A stretch of 64,000 bases of DNA from NCBI RefSeq assembly GCF_965204935.1, contig NZ_CBDBFO010000002.1. One strand, written 5' to 3'. The translations under genes were made by a program, and so were the position numbers. Source of the DNA: Hoeflea_A sp965204935 (lineage in GTDB: Bacteria > Pseudomonadota > Alphaproteobacteria > Rhizobiales > Rhizobiaceae). The notes beneath the pieces were generated by a model, which saw only the letters and a list, made by a program, of their open reading frames with translations, had not been told where the DNA came from and searched no databases. Shown piece by piece: positions 41,752 through 51,767 of this stretch. The first letter of the stretch is position 1. The number at the start of each line of letters is the position of its first letter.

Positions 41752-42099
41752 TCACAATACGGCATGCGCATCCGCTTTGCCGGTCGGCCCGTTGCTGATG
41801 ATCCTTGCCCTGACGGCGAGAATCGCGCGCTCCTGTCGTGAGAGCTTTCGGCTGAGGAGATCGATTTCACCGCGCCGCTCGAAGCTCAACCGGTCGACGC
41901 AGGCCCTGAACATGGCTTCATCGGACCGTGTCCAGCGCGGTTCCCTACCGGGATGTCTTCGGGCCTTCGCCCTGGCGGTCGTTGTCATGCGTTCCGCCCT
42001 GGCCGAAATCTGGCGTTCGATCCGTCCGAGATGCGCCCTCGTCTGGCGGTGCGCCGCTTCCATCCGGCCGAGAAGGTTTGGTCGCGTGCTGGCCATCAT
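41752..42099 (-). CDS. Small basic ICE protein, unknown function (last gene of the accessory operon)
   Basis: The ATG at 42099 overlaps the stop of the previous gene by 4 bp (ATGA), giving 115 residues; an upstream start at 42132 is open but less likely. The protein is Arg-rich and helical (NLLGRMEAAHRQTRAHLGRIERQISARAERM). I do not recognise the family. It ends 20 bp from the IS66 border, so whatever followed it on the element has been lost or displaced by the IS. Confidence 0.55.
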   Translation of the reverse strand: MMASTRPNLLGRMEAAHRQTRAHLGRIERQISARAERMTTTARAKARRHPGREPRWTRSDEAMFRACVDRLSFERRGEIDLLSRKLSRQERAILAVRARIISNGPTGKADAHAVL

Positions 42100-42359
42100 G
42101 ATGTGGCACACTTTTGCACCAGCGTTGGCCATTGCGGGAACGGCGTGGTTCCGGGCCTGTAGTCGGACGGAATGGCCACCGGAGCCATGGACGCAGCCAG
42201 GTCTTCGCCGGCGACGGCCCAGTCGAGCATGCCGCCCGCAGCCGGCACGGATGTCACGGGGTGGTCGAGTTGTGCCTCCAGAGCGGCAATGATTCCTGCA
42301 CGCGGATTGGGGCCGTTCGTATCGACGACAACGTGGATGGCAACGAGAAAGGTGGTCAT
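42096..42359 (-). CDS. Small ICE protein of 87 residues, unknown function
   Basis: ATG 42359 overlaps the stop of the upstream gene by 4 bp, and its own stop overlaps the next start, so it is translationally coupled on both sides. The sequence MTTFLVAIHVVVDTNGPNPRAGIIAALEAQL suggests a small beta-alpha-beta fold. A much longer open frame reaches upstream to 43130, but that part lies antisense-like over well-supported genes and is ignored. Function unknown; such genes recur in rhizobial elements near DUF7007. Confidence 0.6.
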   Translation of the reverse strand: MTTFLVAIHVVVDTNGPNPRAGIIAALEAQLDHPVTSVPAAGGMLDWAVAGEDLAASMAPVAIPSDYRPGTTPFPQWPTLVQKCATS

Positions 42360-42556
42360 GAAGAGGGTCTCCCTTTTGGATTGACGAATTCGGGCGCGCG
42401 GATCGAGATGAGAACGGCGCGTTTCCATGCGTCGGCGCCGGCTAACCGAGCGCTGTGGCGCCTGTGATGAATAATGAGGCGGAGATGGGCGCCTTCGAGC
42501 CTGAAGCCGGCGCGCCAGCCGAAGGCCATCGCGATGAGTTTCCAGGGGACGGCCAT
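42356..42556 (-). CDS. Small ICE protein of 66 residues, unknown function
   Basis: The ATG at 42556 overlaps the DUF7007 stop by one base (TGATG); an alternative ATG at 42568 would add four residues. The sequence is basic with tryptophans (MAVPWKLIAMAFGWRAGFRLEG) and ends KGRPSS. The 4-bp overlap with the following gene supports real translation. No family recognised. Confidence 0.55.
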   Translation of the reverse strand: MAVPWKLIAMAFGWRAGFRLEGAHLRLIIHHRRHSARLAGADAWKRAVLISIRAPEFVNPKGRPSS

Positions 42557-43434
42557 CACCGCCCCCATCCGACAAAGCTCGACGGACCTTCGTAGATTTC
42601 GTGCCGGTCGGGATCGACGACGAAACCGAAACGGCCGATCTCGTATTCGCCGGACGGAACGAGGAACCGGTGTTCCTCCGCCTCAGGATCGCGTTTGCCG
42701 CCGCGCGTAGCGACGACTTCGATAAATCCCTCACGATGATGCGACCTGATGGCGGATATGACGATCCAGTCTTCGGCGTGATCTGCGTGGAAGGCCCGGC
42801 GATCCTTTTCGCGGGATTGACCGGGTTCGAGCTCAGTTCCCGTGATCGCCTCGAATTCGTCCGGCCAGCTGTCCTTGATCGTCTTGTCGGCGCAGCGCCG
42901 TTCGAAGCTGGTGAACAGATCCGGAAAGGTGATCGCGACGATCGCCCATTCGGCGTCTTCCTCGTACCAGCCATTGGCATTGCGAAGGCGGGGGGCGACC
43001 TTTGCATTGGGATCGGCTGCAAGATGGAACCCGCCATGACCGGCCGTCGAATGGCAGGCGATGCCCTCGGCAAACACCGTCGCGCCCTGCGACGGTCCCC
43101 ACGGCGTGTTTGCTTGGGAGCGGATTTCACGGCGGCCGAAGGCCTTTTTCTCGCGGATGTGCTCGGCTTTCTCGGTCATTTTGGCTCGGAAGGCCGCCTC
43201 GTCGGCAAGCGCACCGTGGAATCCGTTGAAATCCCCTTGCACGAGCTCGTGCAAAGGTCGGCGCACGAACCATGCCGCGGCAAGGTGGTGGGTTCCATCC
43301 CGTCCGGGCAACATCGCGTAGGCGGTGTCCGCGAGACGCGCCACGGGAAAACCCCCGGCACTGGTCCCGAACTCGACATCGGAAAGATCCGGGGTCTGAG
43401 ACTTGGGTGGGGCTGACTTGGAGGAATGCATCAT
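42556..43434 (-). CDS. DUF7007 domain protein
   Basis: This is a 292-residue protein. I recognise the DUF7007 layout from rhizobial elements: PWGPSQGATVFAEGIACHSTAGHGGFHL is the most distinctive part, followed by WYEEDAEWAIVAITFPDLFTSFE. An N-terminal half of about 110 residues precedes this. Function unknown. It overlaps both neighbours (4 bp upstream, 1 bp downstream) and is the largest member of the five-gene accessory operon. Confidence 0.8.
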   Translation of the reverse strand: MMHSSKSAPPKSQTPDLSDVEFGTSAGGFPVARLADTAYAMLPGRDGTHHLAAAWFVRRPLHELVQGDFNGFHGALADEAAFRAKMTEKAEHIREKKAFGRREIRSQANTPWGPSQGATVFAEGIACHSTAGHGGFHLAADPNAKVAPRLRNANGWYEEDAEWAIVAITFPDLFTSFERRCADKTIKDSWPDEFEAITGTELEPGQSREKDRRAFHADHAEDWIVISAIRSHHREGFIEVVATRGGKRDPEAEEHRFLVPSGEYEIGRFGFVVDPDRHEIYEGPSSFVGWGR

Positions 43435-43904
43435 GCCGCCCTCCCCTCGACATGATCGGCGGCCACCTCATCGGCGGTCACTTCGTGCCGCACCGCATCG
43501 GGATAGCCGTAGCGGGACAGCCATTCTTCGGCTGCGGGCCTGTTATCGGCAACATGCACCAGTTCGCCGGCATCACCGGACCGGCTGAGGACCAGCACCG
43601 AACCAGCGGCTGGCCGTTCGGTCACGGTGAAGGCGAGATCGCTGTCGACCGAAAACGACTTGAACACCTTCAGAACGATCGCGGCCTTGGTGCCATAGTC
43701 GCCCTCGTGAAGGGTGAAGCTGCCTGGAAAGGTGATTTCGCCGGTGAGGCGGCCAGGCATTTTCTTGACCAGACGGCCGGTATTGTTGCGCTTCTCCCAG
43801 GCTTGGAGCTTGCGGCGGTGCCGTTCCGGCGGGCGGGGCGTCCCGTCGGAGTAGCGGATGATCGCACCGAGCGGTGCATGGTCGTAAATCAGTTGTGCGG
43901 ACAT
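43431..43904 (-). CDS. ICE accessory protein of 157 residues, unknown function
   Basis: This is the first gene of the overlapping accessory operon, with its stop inside the DUF7007 start codon region (ATGA). The sequence (IIRYSDGTPRPPERHRRKLQAWEKRNNTGRLV, then RLTGEITFPGSFTLHEGDYG) is typical of small conserved genes next to the ParB-like gene in such elements. No catalytic motif is visible. It starts 89 bp after the ParB-like gene stop. Confidence 0.65.
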   Translation of the reverse strand: MSAQLIYDHAPLGAIIRYSDGTPRPPERHRRKLQAWEKRNNTGRLVKKMPGRLTGEITFPGSFTLHEGDYGTKAAIVLKVFKSFSVDSDLAFTVTERPAAGSVLVLSRSGDAGELVHVADNRPAAEEWLSRYGYPDAVRHEVTADEVAADHVEGRAA

Positions 43905-43993
43905 GGCGATGTCCTCCTGTTTTCGGGATTGGAAACGAATGCGCCGCCGGACGGCGCCGGCGGCGTGATGTGCGTTCGGAAGGAAGAAGACCG

Positions 43994-45658
43994 CTATTCG
44001 GCGGCTTCGCGGAAACCCTCGGAGACGGCGTCCGGGTCGGTGTCGCCCGCTTCCGGCTCGTCGACAGGGCCGTCACGATCGGCGGCCTCCTCGTCCTCGA
44101 CGATCTCGTTGCGGGCTCTCCAGTCGGCGAGTTCGTTTGCCTCCGGCGCGAAAAGCGCCGAAGAATGAATGAACCTCTCCTCCTGGAAATGCTCGACGAG
44201 CGCGGCGCGGGTGTCGCGGACCTTGTTGCGCGGCAGCACGGAGGTGTCCGCGCATGCGCCTTCGAGGGCCTTGCGCGAGAGGCACAGAAGGAAATCCTCT
44301 GTCCCCATATTGGGCAGGAAGCTGTCGGCTCCGACAACCGCGCCGGCGATCCGCGAAACGATGCCGCTGTTCGACATGTTGCGGCGGCACGACAGCACCT
44401 CGATCAGCACCGAGCGGACCGCGATGCGCAGCGTGTCCTTGTCGAACGCGAGATTACCGGTCTCGTCGACCAGGTTGACGGCATGGGGCGCGATCCGGCT
44501 GCGGAACGAACCGCTATCGACGCGAACGTTCTGACCGGCAAAGGCGATGACGAGCAGCGCCATCAGCGTGTCGTCCTCCATCGGTGCGCGTTGAAGCGCT
44601 TCGTGCAGCGCGTCGGTGCGGAAATCGCCGATCATGTCCTGGCCCTTCCGGGTAACGTCCGGGCGCTGCGCCGGCGCGACGGCGCCGCCCTCGCCACCCT
44701 TGCCTTTCGCCGACATTCCGTTCGCTGTTTGGGGCTCGGGCATCCGGTAGACGACGGATTGCACCTTGCCGTCGCGGTCGAGATACATGGCCGTATGGTC
44801 GGACTTCTTTGGCTTGCCGTAGACCCGCTCGGCCTTCCTGGGCAGTTCCGGACCGTTCCAGCCATTGAGCCCGGTGATCATGCCGTTCCTGGGCAGGTTG
44901 TCGGTCATCCATTCTTGCTGGGCGCCGAGAAAGGCCTCGACATCCGTCGTGTAACGGCTGTCCTCGTCGGCGGGCGCGAAGAGGTCCTCGACCCAGGCGA
45001 TGCCGTAGGCCTGTGCCAGCTCGTCGTCGAAACTGGCGTCGCGGGCATACATGCGGGTCCTGGAAAGGCCGTTGGCGACCGACCACCACGAGGTGGTCTC
45101 GTTCTTCCTGGGCTTGTGCGCCTTCCAGACCTCTTTCTGCTCGGCGATCGATGCGGCGGCGATGGTCCTGAGCTGCCGCTCGTCCGGCATGTCGCCCTTC
45201 GCCATCCGGTCCAGCATGGCGGGCAGCACGTTGGCGAGGAGCCGCAGCTTCCTGATCTGGCGTACCGAAAGCGACAGCGCAGCGGCAATACCTTCCTCGG
45301 TCCAGCCGAGCGCTACCAGCCGCTCGATGGCGCGCCACTGGTCCACGGGGTTGAGCGGTTCGCGGGCGATGTTCTCGACCATGGAGCGCATGGCGCCGCC
45401 ATCGTCGGCGGGATCGGTCACGATGACCTCGATCTCCTCGAGCTCGGCCGCGATCGCACCCCTGGTGCGGCGATGGCCGGCCTGGATGATGAAGCCGTTG
45501 CCGCCATCGGCCTCGGGAGAGACGACGGGCGGCTGGATAATGCCGACCGCCTTGATGGTCGCGGCGAGCAGCGCGTCGCCCTGCGGCGTGGTTTTGGACT
45601 TGCGGGCGTCGTCGGGATTGTCCTTCAGCGCGCGCGGGTCGATTCTGATGATATGCAT
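43994..45658 (-). CDS. ParB/RepB/Spo0J-type partition or nuclease-like protein of the ICE
   Basis: The protein has 554 residues. The N-terminal ParB/sulfiredoxin-type domain has the box II motif GHRRTRG (61-67) and MVENIAREPLNPVDQW. A helix-turn-helix follows (GWTEEGIAAALSLSVRQIRKLRLLA). The C-terminal half is element-specific with an acidic tail. In rhizobial ICEs this protein is thought to maintain or transcriptionally control the element. The gene seems intact and is followed by the accessory operon; 249 bp of GC-rich, hairpin-rich sequence precede it. Confidence 0.85.
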   Translation of the reverse strand: MHIIRIDPRALKDNPDDARKSKTTPQGDALLAATIKAVGIIQPPVVSPEADGGNGFIIQAGHRRTRGAIAAELEEIEVIVTDPADDGGAMRSMVENIAREPLNPVDQWRAIERLVALGWTEEGIAAALSLSVRQIRKLRLLANVLPAMLDRMAKGDMPDERQLRTIAAASIAEQKEVWKAHKPRKNETTSWWSVANGLSRTRMYARDASFDDELAQAYGIAWVEDLFAPADEDSRYTTDVEAFLGAQQEWMTDNLPRNGMITGLNGWNGPELPRKAERVYGKPKKSDHTAMYLDRDGKVQSVVYRMPEPQTANGMSAKGKGGEGGAVAPAQRPDVTRKGQDMIGDFRTDALHEALQRAPMEDDTLMALLVIAFAGQNVRVDSGSFRSRIAPHAVNLVDETGNLAFDKDTLRIAVRSVLIEVLSCRRNMSNSGIVSRIAGAVVGADSFLPNMGTEDFLLCLSRKALEGACADTSVLPRNKVRDTRAALVEHFQEERFIHSSALFAPEANELADWRARNEIVEDEEAADRDGPVDEPEAGDTDPDAVSEGFREAAE

Positions 45659-45907
45659 GGGAAGCTCCTGTTCGGGGATTGTGGGCCCGGCATGCCGCCG
45701 GCTCCCTTTCTCGTCTTCTTCTCGAAGACATCCCCGGGACCGCGGAGCGGGCGGGCCGGTGCAACTGCGGCCGAGCGTCCCTGCCCGGCGGGACGAGCGG
45801 GGCTATCAGCCCTGCGAAGGACGACGGACCGGGATGGCGCAGGCGGCGGTTGAGCGTCACCGGACCCGGCCGGTCTGCGACCGGTTCCCTTCCCGCTCTT
45901 TCCTTCC
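45659..45907. other. GC-rich intergenic region before the ParB-like gene
   Basis: No gene is supported in this stretch. It contains short GC-rich inverted repeats, for example CCGGTC-TGC-GACCGG near 45868. It would be the 5' leader of the ParB-like gene or the tail of the helicase transcript. Confidence 0.4.
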
Positions 45908-48900
45908 TCAGGCCGCCTCCATGGCCTTCTTCGCCTCCTCGTCCGCCAGATCGGCCTCGATGGCATCGAGTTGCCGGCGTTTGTCGGCAAGCTCGTCTTC
46001 GAAGCCGAATTCCCCGCCCTGGCGGGACTGGCAGGAGGCCAGCCGGCGCCTGGCGTCGTCGAACCGGTACCGGCACTGCGACCGCTCGTCGTCGAAGCCG
46101 GCGAGCACATGCTCGATGCGCGAGACCGCGCCGAGCGGCGTGACGGTCAGGGCGAGATCGATATCGGTCTGCGCGCCGGTCCGCGCGAGGGCGACATCGT
46201 ACTGGAATTCGTCGTTCCCGAAGCGCTGGCCGCAGAAGACCAGATCGAAGCCGCCGATCGCGGCGAGGGTTGTCTCGTCCTCCTGCCGCAGATGCACCAG
46301 CGTCATGATTTCCTTCATCAGGGCGCGGCCGGCGGGCTTGCGATCGGTGAAGGATTGTCCGGCAACGGTCATGGCGAAGGCGTCGCCGGCCGTCGGAAAC
46401 CTGCGCTCGATATCCTTGCCGATCTCGGCGATCCGCCGCGTGTCATGGTCGATATCGCGTTCGGCGTTGCGGATCTGGCGGTGGACGGCGAAGAGACCGT
46501 CGCGGTGCGCCGCGCGCAAGCGTTCGAGCCGGGCGATATCGGCTTCGAGGCCAGCCTTCCGCATCAGGCGCTGATCGCCGGACGCGATCGCCTTGGCCAT
46601 GGCGAACTGGTTGGCCTGGCCCTCGCCGAGATCTTCGAGCCGGCGAACGGACGTGTCGCCGCAGAGCGCGGCGGCGATGAAGCGGGCCTTGCGCTCGTTG
46701 TTCTGCCACATCTGCGCGTCCATCGAGCCCTCGGTGGCATAGGCGAAGATATCGATTTCGTCATGCTGATTGCCCTGCCGCTCGATCCGGCCCTCGCGCT
46801 GTTCGATCTGCGAGGGCAGCCAGGGTACGTCGAGATGATGGAGCGCCTTGAGACGAAGCTGGGCATTGACGCCGGTGCCCATGGTCTTCGACGAGCCGAT
46901 CAGGAAGCGGACCCTGCCGGCATTGACGTCAGCCAAGAGGCGATGTTTCGCCTCGGTCTTCCTGTAATCCTGCATGAAGGCGATTTCCGAGGCCGGAACA
47001 CCGAGTCGGACGAGCTCGTCGCGGATCCAGCGATAGGCGGAGAAGCCTCTGCTTTTCTCGACGCTGATCGTGCCGAGATCGCAGAAGATCATCTGCGCGG
47101 CGCCGGACAGATCGAAAGGCTTGCCTTCACGGGTCTGGCAGGTGTCGGAGGCGGTCTCGCGCCAGATGCGGAAGCTGTTCTCGATCAGCTTGTTGAGCTT
47201 GTTGTCCGGCTCGTTGTCATTGTCGGGATAAACGAGCCGAAGATCGATCGCGGCATGGCGGCCATCGGTGATCACCGAAAGCAGAATGTCGTCGCCCGCC
47301 CTGGCCGGGCCTTCGCGCATTTCGATCGCCTCGATGCGCGCGTCGAGCACCTGCTGATAGAGCTTGAAGTCATCAGTCGGCCTGGCGGTGACGATCTGGC
47401 GCCTGCCGGTCGCGATGGCGGGGATTTTCACATATTGCTTCAGATCCTCCGGCAAGACGACATCGGCGAAGGACCGGAACATGGCGATCAGTTCCGGCAC
47501 ATTGACGAAGGTGGCGAAGCGCGAGACGGGCTTGTATTTGCCGGACGGCTGCAGTTCGAGCTCGGTCGCCACATCGCCGAAGGTCGAGGCCCAGGCATCG
47601 AATTCGTGCAGGCCGCGCTCTTTAAGGGCTTCGAATCCGAGCAAGCGCTGCACCGAGAACATCTCGCCAAGCGTGTTGGTGATCGGCGTGCCGGAGGCGA
47701 GCACCAGCGCCCGGCCCGGGTTCTTCGTCTCGATGAACCGCGACTTCACATAGAGGTCCCAGGCGCGCTGCGATCCGTTCGGATCGACGCCCTTGAGCGT
47801 CGACATGTTGGTGGCGAAGGAGAGCTTTCTGAACGCCTGCGCCTCGCCGACGATGATCTGGTCGACGCCAATCTCGGAGATCGTCAGGAGATCGTCCTTG
47901 ACCGAGCCGAGCGCCTCAAGCCGATCGCGCAATCCCTCTTTCAGCCGCTCGAGGCGCTTGCGCGACACCCGGTCGTCGTTCTCGACCCGGGAGAGCAGAT
48001 CCTCGTAGAGCGTGAGCTCATCCTCGATCATCTGCCTTTCGAATTCGGCAGGGACGGCGATGAACCTGAAGGCGGAATGGGTGATGATGATCGCATCCCA
48101 ATTGGCCGTCGCGGCGCGCGACAGAAAACGGTGGCGCTTGTCTTTCGTGAAGCTGGTCTCGTCGGCGACGAGGATGCGCGCCGTCGGATAGAGCGCCAGG
48201 AACTCTCGGGCGGCCTGCGCCAGGCAATGGCCGGGAACGACCAGCATGGCTTTCGAGATCAGGCCCAGCCGGCGCTGTTCCATGATGGCGGCGGCCATCG
48301 TCATGGTTCAGCCAGCTCGAGTCGTCCTGTGGCTCACCCGGCTTGCGCTTGCGGAAGAACAGGATGTCGACGACGACATCCGTGCCGGCATCGGCGCGAA
48401 AACTGCCTTCGGGCAGGCGTATGGCGGCGACGAGGTCGGCGGATTTGGCGATGAGTTCGCGGGCCGTGGCTTCCGCCTTGTCCATCGTGCCCGACGAGGT
48501 GACGAAGGCGGCGAGCGCGCCGGGTTTTAGAAGATCAAACGACCGCGCAATGAAATAATCGTGCAGCCGCAGGCCCATCGACCGATAGGCGCGGTCGGAC
48601 CGCACGGTCCGGTCGGAAAACGGCGGATTGCCGATGGCAAGATCGAAATGCGCCGGCAACTCGGTGCGCGCGAAATCTCCTCCGACAATGCGGGCAACCG
48701 GCTGCAGGAGGCGAGCAATCCGGGCCGTGACCGGATCGAGCTCGACATCGGTCACGAAGGCGGCTTCACGAAGCGCCTGCGGCATCAGGGCGGGAAACAA
48801 CCCGGTGCCGATGCCCGGTTCGAGGACGCGGCCGCCGCGCCAGCCGAGCCGTTCGAGACCCGTCCAGATCGCCCGGATGATGAACTCGGGCGTGAAATGG

Positions 48901-49403
48901 GCATATTGCGTGCAGCGGGCAAGCGAAGCGTAATCCGCCTCGTTGACGGATGCCTGCAGATCTTCACCCAGCTCTTCCCAACACTTGCGGAACCCCTCCT
49001 CGCCCGGCCGGGTGAAGATCGCATTTGCGAGGTCGGACGCACCGAAGCCGGTGAACCGGATCAGCCGGGCCTGCTCGGCTGAAGTCGCGGGCCGGTCCTC
49101 GGCCGCGATCGCCGCGGCAAGAGCGATGGCGTCCAGGTTGTCGCGGGCGCGGGATTTCCAGCCCTTGGCCAACGAACGGCTTCCGGAAAGATGGAAGTTG
49201 TTGCCGCGCTCGGGCGCTTCGGCCCCCTGTCGTTTCGCGGGCTGCTGACTTCTGGACCGCTTGGTCGGTGCTACTGGCGGCGGCGCGTCTTCCTCGGGTT
49301 CGGTCGCCGGGCTTTCGGTAAAGGCAGTGACGCCAAGGCCGAGCCCGGAGGACAAGGCCGAACTGCCGAACATATCGAGAGTGAAAGGATCGTGGTCTGA
49401 CAT
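45908..49403 (-). pseudogene. N6-DNA methylase/SNF2-type helicase fusion with a large internal deletion
   Basis: The 5' part (49403 to about 48305) encodes a methyltransferase-like domain: VLEPGIGTGLFPALMP and the catalytic AIGNPPFSDR. After DDSSWLNH the frame is lost. The 3' part (from ATG 48304) starts TMAAAIMEQRRLG, the residues that directly follow the Walker A (AGKT) in relatives as I recall, and runs on through GTPITNTLGEMFS to QIEQREGRIERQGNQ. Hundreds of residues including Walker A are therefore missing. The Walker B DEAQ reads GEAQ. Normal proteins of this type are about 1,600-1,700 residues. The gene is dead as a helicase; the methylase half might still be made. Confidence 0.85.
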
Positions 49404-50775
49404 GATGATGTCTCCTATGATGATTGTCCAGCAGGATTGTTCTGTCCCGCGATTTTGAATGCCGGAAAGTCATCGAAGACCCAGCCGTTTTTCAGTGTGT
49501 CGTAGATGATCGCGAGCAACTTGCGCGCTGTGGCGATGATTGCCTTGCCGGCCCCGCGCCGGGCTTTGATCCGTTGGTAGAAGGCATTGAGGTAGCCCGA
49601 GTAACGAATGGCAATGAGCGTGCACTGGACCAGCGTGGTGCGCATCAGTTTGTTCCCGCGTTTGGTGATCCGGCCCCGGTTGTCAGTCTCGCTTGACTGG
49701 CTGACACGGGGGACAATGCCCACATAGGCGGCCAGTTTGTCCGCGTCTTCGAAGTCATCGACGTTGCCTATGCCGGAAAGGAATACGGCTGCCGCGCGCG
49801 GCCCGACACCCTTGATCGAGATCAGCCCGTCATATCCGTCCATGGCCTCGGCGGCGGAGGCGATCTCGCGATCAAGTTCGGCGATTGCATCCGTCAGGCT
49901 GAGCGCCTGATCGCGCACGATGCGCAGTTCCACCTGTTCGAGGCTGGAGAACCGGCCGGTCTCCAGGGCATTGAGCCGTCGCTTGGAGCCCAGGCTTTCC
50001 TTCTTCAGCTTGATGCCGTGGCGGGTGTGGAGCGCGTGGATCTTGTTCAAAAGCCGGGTGCGCTGCTTGACCAGAAGGTCGCGCGTGTGGGTCAGCGACG
50101 CCAGTTCGCCTTCGGCCACCGTTTTGACGCGGGTCTCAGGCAGCATGTCCTTTGACAGAAAGAAGGCCAGGGCCCGGGCGTCGTTTCTGTCCGTCTTCTT
50201 CACCGACTTGCGGATCACGCCGAACTGCTTCGGGTTGACCACCACCACACGGCCAACGCAGGCGATCACTTCGTCGCGGAACCAGGCCGAATTGCCCGTC
50301 GCTTCCACGGCGACCTCATCGTCCGCATCAAGGCTCAGGCAGAACCGGTCCAGATCGGCCGCTGCCAGCTGGCAGGTTTCAAAAACCTCGTTGCCGTCCG
50401 CGGCAAGGCGGCAGACCGTGAAAGACGTCGTGTGGAGATCGACACCGATGAAAGCCATTGCTAAAATCCTCTCGTTGGCGGGAGGCGGAACCCTGCAAAG
50501 GGGTGTGAACGGCCAGGCCAGACTCCTATACGAGATCACCGGGTCGAACCGGGCCTCATGCTGGTCGTTCGGATGCAGGCGGCGGGTAATCTCCTGTACA
50601 GGGTCGCAATGCCCTAAAAAGACATCCAGCCTGCAGCCTATCCGCCTCTCCCGGCACTCTAGCCGAGTCGGGATGCATGACCGCTCACATCCCATTCATG
50701 CCATCTCCTTTGATGCGGGCGCACGAAGCTGCGCCGCCGGGAGACCCGGCAGCGTTTGCCAAGCGCGGATTTGAA
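49404..50775. mobile_element. IS110-family element 1 (approximate limits)
   Basis: The transposase at 49415-50458 and about 320 bp upstream of it lie between the helicase start and the DUF3085 stop. IS110 elements have no long inverted repeats, so the exact ends cannot be set by eye. The upstream part holds no gene and is probably the non-coding region typical of IS110, which in this family can produce a bridge RNA. Confidence 0.6.
49415..50458 (-). CDS. IS110-family transposase, element 1
   Basis: This is a 347-residue DEDD recombinase. MAFIGVDLHTTSFTVC carries the first Asp, VAVEATGNSAWF the Glu, and KTDRNDARALA the last pair. The C-terminal Transposase_20 domain (ISIKGVGPRAAAVFLSGIGNVDDFEDADKLAAYVGIVPRVSQSSE) carries the conserved serine. 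The start at 50458 is the first ATG giving this motif at the N-terminus. It seems intact and sits directly upstream of the decayed helicase gene. Confidence 0.92.
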   Translation of the reverse strand: MAFIGVDLHTTSFTVCRLAADGNEVFETCQLAAADLDRFCLSLDADDEVAVEATGNSAWFRDEVIACVGRVVVVNPKQFGVIRKSVKKTDRNDARALAFFLSKDMLPETRVKTVAEGELASLTHTRDLLVKQRTRLLNKIHALHTRHGIKLKKESLGSKRRLNALETGRFSSLEQVELRIVRDQALSLTDAIAELDREIASAAEAMDGYDGLISIKGVGPRAAAVFLSGIGNVDDFEDADKLAAYVGIVPRVSQSSETDNRGRITKRGNKLMRTTLVQCTLIAIRYSGYLNAFYQRIKARRGAGKAIIATARKLLAIIYDTLKNGWVFDDFPAFKIAGQNNPAGQSS

Positions 50776-50782
50776 AGAGGGG

Positions 50783-51181
50783 TTAGCGGGTGATCAGCGA
50801 GAACGAGATGTCGTTTTCGGTGAGCTGGATGCCGGGATGGGTGATCCCGAAGCTCCGGTTGAAGCCTGGGACCAGCAGATCGGCATCGATGAACCCGATG
50901 CCGTCATCGCCGCCGAAATGGCGGCGCTTGTAGTCCCACCAGTCGATATCGCCCTTCGGATGGCATTCGGTCGAATGGACGACGAGCGGTTTCTGGCCCT
51001 CGGCGAGCCTGCCGTTGGAAATGATGTAGACGCCCTCGTCGCCGACGAGCCAGAAGCCGGGCTTCTCGCCCTCTCCCGGGCGGGTGCCGTAATGGGGATT
51101 GCGGAAGCCGCCATTGGCGACCGCATCGTCCTCGCCGCGCGCGATGACCTTGTGCACCGCAAGAATCGGAAATGTGAACAT
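50783..51181 (-). CDS. DUF3085 family protein
   Basis: The start at ATG 51181 gives 132 residues (MFTFPILAVHKV). The core GGFRNPHYGTRPGEGEKPGFWLVGDEGVYIISNG and CHPKGDIDWWDYKRRHFGGDDGI is the DUF3085 pattern known from rhizobial plasmids and elements. Function unknown. It lies 8 bp after the DUF1419 gene, in the same direction. The IS110 inserted just beyond its stop separates it from the helicase gene. Confidence 0.82.
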   Translation of the reverse strand: MFTFPILAVHKVIARGEDDAVANGGFRNPHYGTRPGEGEKPGFWLVGDEGVYIISNGRLAEGQKPLVVHSTECHPKGDIDWWDYKRRHFGGDDGIGFIDADLLVPGFNRSFGITHPGIQLTENDISFSLITR

Positions 51182-51759
51182 GGCCCACCTCACGCGGCTT
51201 CTGGCAGCGGCAGGTGACGCAGATGAACCGGCAGTTTTTCGGAGATCTGCTGATCGGTCAGGCTCTCGAGCAACTGGAACCGCGTGCCCGACCGACCGTA
51301 GACGATGACCGTGCGCCTGCCGCGGTGTTCGGGCCGGAAGTCCGCGCCGGCATAGCCGCGATAATCGTCATGCGTGGCGCTCCAGATGTGCTCGATGCGT
51401 TCGTCGCGGGTCATCGCCCTGACCGGCCGGCGTTCGCGCTCGACGATGGCGTCGCGCATGTCATAGGGCGAGCGCGGATCGGACAGATCGCAATAGGCGT
51501 GGAAGTACCGGGCCACGCCATTGATGCGCAGCGTATGGAAGACGCTGGTGATGCTGCCGGTCAGGAATTCGCGCATGGCGAACATCTCGCCACGCATCCA
51601 GAGCGGCGGCAGGATTTCGAGCATGGTGTCATGTTCGGAACGGGCGATTTCGAACCATTCGCCGGCATAAAGCGCGCCGTCGTCATTTTGCCAGCGGTCG
51701 GGTCGCTGCGCATGGCGGTCGAATAGTCTGAACATCTGATGGCGGTCGGCGATGCCGAA

Positions 51760-51767
51760 GAAGATTT
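51760..51767. repeat. Target-site duplication, left copy (GAAGATTT)
   Basis: Identical to 54933-54940 on the other side of IS66 element 2. Eight bases is the duplication length expected for IS66. Confidence 0.9.

Noticed and set aside
45971..48454. An 827-codon + strand open frame opposite the helicase pseudogene
   Set aside because: The - strand frame carries the helicase motifs; this one is only the GC-driven shadow.
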